In this document: piece by piece, positions 48,701 through 55,763 of the stretch
How the letters are laid out: each line of letters begins with the position of its first letter
Numbering within the stretch: the stretch's first letter is position 1
NCBI RefSeq assembly: GCF_902459465.1
Contig: NC_047066.1
Location: 9,737,047-9,801,046 of the forward strand
Origin: Asterias rubens
Taxonomy: Eukaryota > Echinodermata > Asteroidea > Forcipulatida > Asteriidae
Direction of reading: 5' to 3'
Length of the DNA: 64,000 bases
The notes under the pieces: model-generated
Told to the model about the DNA's origin: nothing
Databases searched by the model: none
Seen by the model: the letters and a program-made list of their open reading frames with translations, nothing else
Made by a program: the position numbers and the translations under genes

Positions 48701-51457
48701 TATTTTACTAATTTCTCAAAAACTGCCTCACCTCAGCAAGTAATTTTTTGACCACATGCTGAGATCAATATGTCAAGAACTCCTGGAAAAAAAATTGGAT
48801 TCCAAAGAGTGGAGTCATTTGGATCATGCAAACCAGTAGGACTTCTGACCGCCCCAGGCAGATAGATAAACTGCTCATGCATATACAAGTTTAATGACCC
48901 AAGTAATTAAATAAAAACACCCCCAATGGTGAAAGGGATGTATATAGTTCCAAGTTCTTGTGGCGGAATTCATCAAATCTAAAACGACACAATCTAACAC
49001 TTTCCCCTAATGGATTGGAAAAACTTGTTCAGGTCGCATCCTCAGATGCTACAAACATCCAATCACAAATCGTCCGAGACGGTGACGACTTTGTAGTCTC
49101 GGGTCGCAAGTGGTGGATCTCCGGTGCCATGGACCCTCGCTGCAAGATTTGCATCTTTATGGGGAAGACGGACCCCAGAGCAGACACCCACAGACAGCAG
49201 AGTATGGTCCTGGTCCCAATGGACACCCCGGGGGTCAAGATCATACGCCCATTGTCAGTGTTTGGGTACGAGGACCCGCCAGCCGGTCATGCAGAGCTTT
49301 TGTTTGAGGATGTTCGAGTACCGGCTGAGAATATCATACTTGGAGAAGGAAGAGGGTTCGAAATTGCTCAGGTAGGTATTTAAAAAAAAATTGTTTTAAT
49401 TGTTTGAGACTCTTGACACGTTTGGTTATCACTCAAAATAACTATTAGCATAGAAACTTAATTGGTAATGAGCAACGATGAGCTGTTGATAGTGTCAAAC
49501 TTGTGAGAAACGGCTCCCTCTGAAGTAATGTAGTTTTTGAGAAAGAAGTCATTTCTGACTAAAATATTTGAATCGAGTTCTCAAGCATCTGTTAAAACTA
49601 AGGAGATCAAAGTAAAACATTTTGGAGCAATTTGGAGTCACAGTTTGCATGCCGTAGGTTAAGGGTTTTTGTTGTTTTTGTATGCTCCGTTTTTAAGAGT
49701 ATCACATTTTTCATAAGGAACAGCACAGACAATCTGACAGGATTAGTTTGAATTTGATTAATGACAGCAGAACAGTACAGGTTGGGTTTTCATTTTAAAT
49801 TAAGAACTAAACTTTAATTTTCACTTATTTCCTTTGACCCACTCACACAGCAACTTAGTATGTTTTAAATGTTTGTTTTTCTGTATGGCACTTAAAGTAT
49901 GGATAAAGTTCTTGATATTTTGACTTTGTGTTCTGTTATTTCCAGGGTCGTTTAGGGCCAGGTCGGATCCATCACTGCATGCGACTGATTGGTATGGCAG
50001 AGAGATGTCTACAACTCATGGTGACCAGAGTTCAAGAAAGGATAGCCTTTGGCAAGCCTCTAGCTCAACAAGGGACCATACAAGAAGCTATTGCCGAATC
50101 TAGAATGGAGATTGAACAGGCTAGGTTACTCACCCTGAAGGCAGCTCATATGATGGATACAGTGGGGAACAAGGTAAGGTTTGTTTTCATTGTTTTTAAA
50201 GGCAGTGGACACTATTGGTAATTACTTAAAATAATATTAGCATAAAACCTTTCTTGGTATGAGTATGGGGAGAGGTTGATAGTATAAAGCATTGTGAGAA
50301 ACGGCTCCCTCGGAAGTACATGTAATGTAGTTTTCGACAAAGAAGTAATTTTCCACGAATTTGATTTTGAGACCTCAGATTTAGAATTTGAGGTCTCGAA
50401 ATCAAGCATCTGAAAGCACACAACTCCGTGTAGCAAGGGTGTTTTTTCTTTCATTTAGTATCTCGCAACTTTGACGACTGGTTGAGCTCACGGTTTTTGT
50501 TATTTTATGCATATGTTGAGATACACCATGTACACCAAGTGAGAAGACTGGTCTTTGGCAATTACCAAAAGTGTTCACTGTCTTTAAGCTGTGTTCCCAT
50601 TGGACTTTCTTTGGTTAAAGTACTGTGCCTTTTCTGTAGAATGACAAAGTTAAATCCGATGGGGATGTACATGTATAGTAAACTGACCTCCCTGTCCCCT
50701 CACCGCAACCACGATGTAAAATTTACAGGCCGAAAGAGGTTGCAGAAGGCCACAGTAATTAACAGGACTGTAAAATTCAAACGTTATACGTGGTAGCAAG
50801 CACCCTTGTTTACTGGTTTCCTCAGGATTGTGAGCTACATGTACATGTACATGTACAGTGATGAAGTCCACTTATGAGACATCCTTGATTTCATTACAAG
50901 AAATACCAAATTATAAAAGTAATTTCTTATTTCAATGGCAGCAATTGAAAAAAGCCTGAATGTGTGCGAAATCCCCATCTTGTATTTGTGTTCATGTATG
51001 TATCGATTCCAGGTTCTCCTGTTGTCTATTGTCAGTTGTTGTTGTTGTTGTTCTTGTTTTGGATTTTTTTCTTCTGTTGTTTTTCCCCATTATTCTTTGT
51101 TGTAATATGTTAATGTACTTTTTATGTAAACTGTATTGCCCGATATATTTTCAAATTAGTATAAAAAAATACATAGAAACAGAAATCATTTGATGATACT
51201 AAAACTTTGACCTTGTTGATTGTCCTTGCGCGTAGGTTGCTGCGCCGGAGATCGCAATGATAAAAGTAGTGGCTCCCAACATGGCTCAGCGTGTCGTAGA
51301 CAGAGCCATCCAGGCATTCGGAGGGGCAGGACTGAGTGATGATTGGCCGCTGGCTTATTACTATTCATGGGCAAGGATCTTGAGGTTAGCTGATGGACCG
51401 GATGAGGTACACAGAAGGGCAGTCGCTAGAATGGAACTCAAGAAGTCACTGAAATGA
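36703..51457 (+). CDS. ACAD10: Acyl-CoA dehydrogenase family member 10, 17 exons, 1056 aa
   Basis: Coding exons: 36703-36904, 37885-38033, 38788-38982, 39586-39744, 40230-40378, 40662-40886, 41658-41839, 42991-43141, 44492-44637, 45503-45676, 46111-46314, 46615-46781, 47599-47739, 48271-48408, 49033-49371, 49946-50173, 51236-51457 (TGA). All junctions are GT-AG and in phase; 1056 aa against 1059 in human. Domains: basic N-terminus with no acidic residue before D45 (likely mitochondrial presequence), HAD-like hydrolase (about 48-260), APH-like kinase (about 290-545), low-complexity linker (about 600-645), acyl-CoA dehydrogenase (about 660-1050). Known for the family: mammalian ACAD10/11 are reported to phosphorylate 4-hydroxyacyl-CoAs and eliminate the phosphate, feeding 4-hydroxy acids into beta-oxidation. 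The HAD module distinguishes it from ACAD11. A pyrimidine-rich AG at 36648-36649 suggests a spliced 5' UTR. Introns carry many MITEs. Confidence 0.95.
36990..37200. mobile_element. Fold-back element with apex CCGAGGCTGAAGGTCGAGG (ACAD10 intron 1)
   Basis: Arms gtctattcc, gagtgaccagaaaag pair with cttttctggtcactc, ggaatagac around the apex at 37078-37098. Outer phrase catattgactgg (left) and cagtcaagatgtg (right) also pair. Confidence 0.75.
38483..38750 (+). mobile_element. tRNA-derived SINE (ACAD10 intron 2)
   Basis: ttggccgagtggttaagagc, a degraded B box (tagaatcccgg), cacttgtgtccttgagcagg and cttctcttcacccaggggta. Confidence 0.7.
39240..39422 (-). mobile_element. MITE family 1, right half (ACAD10 intron 3)
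   Basis: agcatctgaaagcacacaac to the terminus caatagtgtccagtgtcttt-aa. Confidence 0.72.
39805..40145 (+). pseudogene. LINE reverse-transcriptase C-terminal remnant (ACAD10 intron 4)
   Basis: One frame reads [17 protein letters not shown]; after a stop and a frame change another reads [19 protein letters not shown]. Both are hallmark phrases of the tail of CR1/L2-type LINE proteins. Stops and frame breaks show decay. Confidence 0.8.
40390..40460 (+). mobile_element. MITE family 1, left-end fragment (ACAD10 intron 5)
   Basis: gtcactggacacg-tttgtc, aaagaccagcctgctcac and ttggtgtatcctaacatacg. Confidence 0.5.
40925..41110 (-). repeat. Dispersed repeat family 6, copy 3 (ACAD10 intron 6)
   Basis: C-rich start, caccccagattgaag, aatgtatgtaagcaggcttc and cacatccctgcat as in the other copies. 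Confidence 0.6.
41225..41570 (+). repeat. Compound repeat (family 10 plus family 7 pieces; ACAD10 intron 6)
   Basis: gatcatgcaaaatccagtag and ctcaggcaga match 48825-48950; the right part (gaataatccctgattggaat, cataaccacattac) matches 31385-31640 and 43700-43930. Confidence 0.5.
41981..42354 (+). mobile_element. MITE family 1, full-length copy (ACAD10 intron 7)
   Basis: TTAA on both sides; termini agacagtggacactattgg and caatagtgtccactgcc. Confidence 0.87.
42759..42912. mobile_element. GC-rich fold-back MITE family 9 (ACAD10 intron 7)
   Basis: Ends taaAGGCCGAGTTATAGTCG and cgactataaaccggccttaa are inverted; inner arms gtcgcgc, cggaaatct pair with agatttccg, gcgcgac. The right TTAA suggests the same target preference as families 1 and 2. 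Confidence 0.75.
43212..43568 (-). mobile_element. MITE family 1, full-length copy (ACAD10 intron 8)
   Basis: TTAA ends; starts aggcactggacactattgg; ends caatagtgtccagggccttt. Only 70 bases after the exon 8 donor. Confidence 0.87.
43700..43935 (+). mobile_element. MITE-like family 7, left part (ACAD10 intron 8)
   Basis: Starts tttaaagggaaagtatactt; contains gaataatccgtatttgaaat and ataaccacattacttc. Confidence 0.55.
43949..44232. mobile_element. Fold-back MITE family 3, copy 2 (ACAD10 intron 8)
   Basis: gggcccaatttcatagcgct at the left and the inverse gca-ctatgaaattgggccc at the right. Confidence 0.8.
44740..45086 (-). mobile_element. MITE family 1, left-trimmed copy (ACAD10 intron 9)
   Basis: aaaaacttacttggta start, ggcttcgtcctctgaagta core, right terminus gtgtccagtgccttt-aa. 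Confidence 0.78.
45093..45495 (+). mobile_element. MITE family 1, full-length copy abutting ACAD10 exon 10
   Basis: TTAA on both sides; termini aggcagtggacactattag and caatagtgtccactgcct. Its right TTAA ends at 45495; the exon 10 acceptor CCTTCAG follows at 45496-45502. It faces the copy at 44740-45086 across about 6 bases. Confidence 0.9.
45725..45960 (+). mobile_element. MITE family 1, diverged fragment (ACAD10 intron 10)
   Basis: cataaaataacaaatctgtg, gctctccaattgtttgttac and right terminus agagtgccttt-aa. Confidence 0.6.
46804..47196 (-). mobile_element. MITE family 1, full-length copy (ACAD10 intron 12)
   Basis: TTAA ends; aggcagtggacactattgg at the left, caatagtgtccaatgtcttt at the right; lies 22 bases after the exon 12 donor. 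Confidence 0.88.
47405..47515 (+). mobile_element. tRNA-like SINE head (ACAD10 intron 12)
   Basis: A box GGCTAGATAGCTCAG and B box GGTTCGAGTCC, then aaatttgtctttgttcaacc, a tail also seen at 59490-59520 and near 19430. Confidence 0.65.
47960..48190 (+). mobile_element. SINE 3' part (ACAD10 intron 13)
   Basis: ataattgcttctcttaaccc, ggggtaaataggtacc and a gcaatataaaacacgagtat tail, as in the 32.7 and 38.5 kb SINEs. Confidence 0.5.
48415..48960 (+). repeat. Cluster of repeat fragments (ACAD10 intron 14)
   Basis: In order: family 3 end (gggcccagtttcataaagc), family 5 (tttggccgtggcatgaatc, cctactcactgtgaatgaag, cctcagcaagtaatt) and family 10 (ggatcatgcaaaccagtagg). Confidence 0.55.
49410..49600 (-). 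mobile_element. MITE family 1, left part (ACAD10 intron 15)
   Basis: Decayed left end, then aaacggctccctctgaagta and agaaagaagtcatttctgac. Confidence 0.6.
50196..50587 (-). mobile_element. MITE family 1, full-length copy (ACAD10 intron 16)
   Basis: TTAA ends; aggcagtggacactattgg at the left, caaaagtgttcactgtcttt at the right; starts 22 bases after the exon 16 donor. Confidence 0.87.
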
Positions 51458-51503
51458 TCAGTAGTTGTTGATATGACCAGAGTACACGGGGGCAGGCTAG
51501 CCC

Positions 51504-51681
51504 AGGGCCAAATTTCATAGAGCTGCTTAAGCAAACAAATTTGCTTAACATATTTCTGCTAAGCAGAAACAAGCAGGATATACCAGTCACAAATTGTACA
51601 TGTGATATGGTATTCTGGTGAGCATAAGTTTGTTGTGCTTAGCTACTTTTTGTGCTTAAGCAGCTCTATGAAATTGGGCCA
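51504..51681. mobile_element. Fold-back MITE family 3, copy 3 (likely in ACAD10 3' UTR)
   Basis: gggccaaatttcatagagct at the left and agctctatgaaattgggcc at the right, about 50 bases past the stop. Confidence 0.8.
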
Positions 51682-51899
51682 TGGTTGGACTCCTCTAGTG
51701 CAGTGCAACTAAGACTGACGTCCTGCCAGGGCTAGGGGGCAGCAGACTATGAAGGTCAACTCTTTCAAATCCCACCACTGCCACCATGAAGTAATAATAA
51801 TAATAATAATACATGTACTTGGTTCTTTAAAAGTGCTCAGCATTTTTTTCTTGCAAGGTTTTAGACTATGTTTGAAAGTTTGAGAAACATTCCGTTATC

Positions 51900-51972
51900 A
51901 TTTAGCACCATGTAATGATTTACAAGGTGCTGTGGCGCAATTTACAGCAAATCAAACCAGGAACACCGAGGT
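51900..51972 (-). mobile_element. SINE fragment preceding the minisatellite
   Basis: accatgtaatgatttacaag, gtgctgtggcgcaat and aaaccaggaacacc, reverse of the SINE body. Confidence 0.55.
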
Positions 51973-51974
51973 GA

Positions 51975-53092
51975 GACCTTGTGAACATTTTCAAGAAAAA
52001 TATGATAAGTTCACATGTGAACATTTTCAATATGATAAGTTCACAAGGCCTTGTGAACATTTTCAAGAAAAATATGATAAGTTCACAAGGCTTGTGAACA
52101 TTTTCAAGAAAAATATGATAAGTTCACAAATTTTCAAGAAAAATATGATAAGTTCACAAGGCTATATATAGCCTTGTGAACATTTGCAAGAAAAATATGA
52201 TAAGTTCACCAGGCTTTATATAGACTTGTGAACATTTTCTGGAAAAATATGATAAGTTCACAAGGCTATAGTCTTGTGAACATCATTTTCAAGAAAAATA
52301 TGATAAGTTCATAAGCCTTGTGAACATTTTCAAGAACAATATGATAAGTTCACAAGGCTATAGCCTTGTGAACATTTTCAAGAAAAATATGATAAGTTCA
52401 CCAGGCTTTATATAGACTTGTGAACATTTTCTGGAAAAATATGATAAGTTCACAAGGCTATGTGAACATTTTCAAGAAAAATATGATAAGTTCACAGATT
52501 TTCAAGAAAAATATGATAAGTTCACCAGGCTTTATATAGACTTGTGAACATTTTCTGGAAAAATATGATAAGTTCACAAGGCTATAGCCTTGTGAACATT
52601 TTAAAGATAAATATGATAAGTTCACAAGGCTATGTGAACATTTTCAAGAAAAATATGATAAGTTCACAAGGCTTTATATAGACTTGTGAACATTTTCTGG
52701 AAAAATATGATAAGTTCACAAGGCTATGTGAACATTTTCAAGAAAAATATGATAAGTTCACAAGGCTTTATATAGCCTTGTGAACATTTTAAAGATAAAT
52801 ATGATAAGTTCACAAGGCTATGTGAACATTTTCAAGAAAAATATGATAAGTTCACAAGGCCTTGTGAACATTTTCAAGAAAAATATGATAAGTTCACAAG
52901 GCTATAGCCTTGTGAATATTTTTAGGATAACTATGATAAGTTCACAAGGCTATACGTAGCCTTGTGAACATGTTTAAGAAAAATATAAGTTCACAAGGCT
53001 GTATGAACATTTTCTGGAAAAATATGATAAGTTCACAAGGCCTTGTGAACATTTTCAAGAAAACTATGATTAGTTCACAAGGCCTTGTGAAC
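51975..53092 (+). repeat. Palindromic minisatellite, about 25 units
   Basis: The core AAAATATGATAAGTTCAC occurs about 25 times with an average spacing near 45 bases. Most cores are bounded by inverted GCCTTGTGAAC and GTTCACAAGGC, so each unit can fold, and neighbouring units also pair through ggctata-tagcc. Spacers vary (tatatatagcc, tttatatagac). Confidence 0.93.
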
Positions 53093-53135
53093 AAGTGTTT
53101 GCTTAAGGACACAAGTGTCCTGATAGTTAGATATT

Positions 53136-53345
53136 GGGTAGTGGAGCGGTCGCCAGTGCACTGGACTCAAGCACTGGTGTTTCTGATCAGCAGAGTGTGG
53201 GTTCGAGTCCCCATCTTGATATTTGTGTCCTAAAGCAAGACACTATGTGCTCTGTCCCTTGAATGGGACGTAAAGCCATAGGTCCCTGCGTGTTGCGTTT
53301 ACTTTCATGTAGAAGTTTACTGTGTTAGGTGCCCAAACTGTGCTT
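53136..53345 (+). mobile_element. tRNA-derived SINE
   Basis: gtagtggagcggtcgccagt, B box GGTTCGAGTCC, tttgtgtcctaaagcaagac and gacgtaaagccataggtccc. Confidence 0.7.
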
Positions 53346-53746
53346 AAAGAACAGTAGGAAAATACAGAAAAGATATTTGTTAGGATACTTTATTTTTGAG
53401 GGAGATATTAGCAAGTTGGTTAAAACAATAAATGTATAAAGTACATGTTACATTTCAGACTAATTTAAAAAATAAAGGTTTTGCATTGAATCAATGTCGA
53501 CTAAATTACAGTAAAAATATGCCCATCACTGAAGATGAACTTCATTTCTATACTTGAAATCAAATGCAAATTAATGTTTTATATATTTTGATGTACATGT
53601 ATCATGTAAAAACAATGGAATAATAAATTAGGCGGTTTTTAGAGCCGTCAAGTTTGAAGAGCCAAAACTCGATCAGAATATCACATGTAATTTTTGAGAT
53701 TCACGCAACTACTTTTAAGAGCAAGTATTTTGTTAATTATCATTAA

Positions 53747-54118
53747 AGGAACACGTTGCCTTGGATCGGTCGACTTGGTCTTTAAAAAGTGTTTGTAACC
53801 GTTTGATATAAAATCCATATGGTACAAAGATGTTGTAAAAGTAGAATACAATGATCCACACAAACATGTCTCGAAATTGCACGATTTTCCTTATACCTCG
53901 TCGGCTAACACGGTCGGCCATTTATGGGAGGAGAATTTTTGACACCCATAAATGGCCGACCGTGTTAGTTCGCAAATTAAAAGGAAAACCATGCAATTTC
54001 GAGGCAAATTTGTGGGGATCATTGTATTCTACTTTTAAGATATCTTTCTAACCATATGTATTTCATAACAAAAACGCTTTTTAAAGACCAACTCGTTCGA
54101 CCCAAGGCAATGTGTTCC
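53747..54118. mobile_element. Fold-back MITE family 8, full-length
   Basis: Ends GGAACACGTTGCCTTGG and ccaaggcaatgtgttcc after a TTAA at 53743-53746. Arms run nearly the whole length; the apex lies between tcggccatttatgg and ccataaatggccga. Confidence 0.85.
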
Positions 54119-54475
54119 AGCGCTGGACATTATTGGTAATTACTCAAAACAATTGTTAGCATAAAAACTTACTTGGTAACAGGCAATTGATAGTTTAAGA
54201 CATTGTGAGAAACGGCTCCCTCTGAAGTAGTGTAGTTTTCGAGAAAGCGAAATTTTCCAAGTCAGAGTTAAATTTTGAGGTCCCGAAATCAAGCATCTGA
54301 AGCACACATTTTGTGTGACAAGGGTGTTTTTTCTTCCATTATTATCTCGCAGAACTACATGTACGACCAATTGAGTGAACATTTTTACAGGTTTGTTATT
54401 TTATGCATATGTTGAGATACACTAAGTGAGGAGACTGGTCTTTGAAATAATACCAATAGTGTCCAGTGTCTTTAA
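54119..54475 (-). mobile_element. MITE family 1, left-trimmed copy
   Basis: gctggacattattggtaatt follows directly on family 8; right terminus caatagtgtccagtgtcttt-aa. Confidence 0.8.
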
Positions 54476-54724
54476 AGCAATAACAGCGTAAACAAAAACT
54501 GTTCAAAAACTGACAAAGAAAACTTTGCGGCATTGCACAAAGGTTATGCATTCAATATTTTTTTTATATAAGTAAATAAAATCCCACACAGATCCTTGTC
54601 ATTTCTTTGAAACGATTTCACAATAAACACAAAATTGAGAAGGAAACTTGTAAATCCTTAACTCTGAAATTTAAAAATAAATTTCAAAAATGGAGACGGT
54701 GCGGAACCTTGCCTCGTTGAGAAA

Positions 54725-54870
54725 AATGGGCGTAAACAATCACTTTGGAGATGACACTGCAAAGCATCCAACAATTATCCATATTGGACAAGTACCTATC
54801 CAATATTAAAATTTGGAGCATCGCAGCCAAATAATGGATGACACCTGATGCGTGGCTCCATTTATCAAAC
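54725..54870 (+). repeat. Dispersed repeat, copy 2 (partner 235-395)
   Basis: gcaaagcatccaacaattat, ccaatattaaaatttggagc and ataatggatgacacctga match 235-395. Confidence 0.5.
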
Positions 54871-55591
54871 GACAAGGGTCTGTGTGCGTGGTATATATTT
54901 TAAAAAATATATAATAAACACAACAATAGTAACAAAACAAATTTAAAATAATAATCAAAAGGCTGCCATCTTGCTTAACGGCATCTTGGTTCCATGACTT
55001 TAAAATCAAAACTTTACACGATAATATTGCATTGTTTAGCTTCAAAACTACCAATCCAATAAGAATACAGTAACTGGCTTTGAATGAAAGAGCATATTTA
55101 CACATTTGCAAATTTATAAAAAGGAAATTACCCATTAAAACCAATGTATAAAACCAGTAGCCATGGTAGCATTAAAACTTACCCCGGTAATGTAAGCTCA
55201 CAGCTCCAGTCATGTCTTCATCAGCACTTTGTATAAAACGGTTTGAGCGGTCATGTGACCCCAACTGTCAACCAAAAGGACTGCCTAACTGACTGGGTCG
55301 TTTATGAATTTTTTTTTTTTTATTGAGCACAGATCAGAAATCTGTTTTCTGGATAATTTTGAGAACTTGTTACACTGAAATTGTTTTTTATAAAAAACGA
55401 CACATCAGTGGTTAAAACAGATTGCCCCTATCCCTGCTTAATGATGTAATTGCTCACAAGACTGTGCAAGCACCATTTTGTTTCTTTCACAAGTTAAAGC
55501 AACGTCTCCGAGAACACCAAGGTTCCCAAGAAAACTAAGTGCATGCTCAACTTCCTTTGTGGATTCCAATTTAAGGTTAACATACATGTAG

Positions 55592-55597
55592 TTTATT
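55592..55597 (-). promoter_or_regulatory. PRR11: Candidate PRR11 polyadenylation signal
   Basis: AATAAA on the minus strand about 170 bases past the stop codon. Confidence 0.4.
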
Positions 55598-55763
55598 CTA
55601 ATAGTCTTGACTATATAACGGTAGTATACAATAGTATGCATAGAGACTGTCAAGTCAACCCTCTACAAGCGCAGAATTCTGCACTAACCAGCGCTGTGAG
55701 ATTGGGCCCAAACACTCTCGGTGAGACCATAGCAGAAGATCTTACCCTCTCATGAGAAGTCAT

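Larger units (their letters stand above)
46615..51457 (+). other. ACAD10: ACAD10 acyl-CoA dehydrogenase module (exons 12-17)
   Basis: Exons 12-17 hold the full dehydrogenase fold. CFAMTEP and WWISGA form the flavin and substrate region, [10 protein letters not shown] and RIAFGKPL the C-terminal helical domain, and [15 protein letters not shown] the FAD-contacting loop. In medium-chain dehydrogenase the catalytic Glu lies in a YEGT motif; here the aligned sequence is ADGP, placing D1036 at that position. This fits the atypical elimination chemistry proposed for ACAD10/11, but the alignment was done by eye. Confidence 0.85.
51458..55763. other. Convergent intergenic region between ACAD10 and PRR11
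   Basis: Holds both 3' UTRs, a family 3 MITE, a SINE fragment, the minisatellite, a SINE, a fold-back MITE and a family 1 MITE. No AATAAA lies soon after the ACAD10 stop, so that 3' end is unclear. Confidence 0.6.

Noticed and set aside
51975..53092. CRISPR-like array
   Set aside because: Spacers between cores are themselves repeated; it is a minisatellite.
51932..53233. Plus-strand frames with repeated peptides (NIFKKNMISSQG type)
   Set aside because: They are translations of the minisatellite; units change length and break frame.
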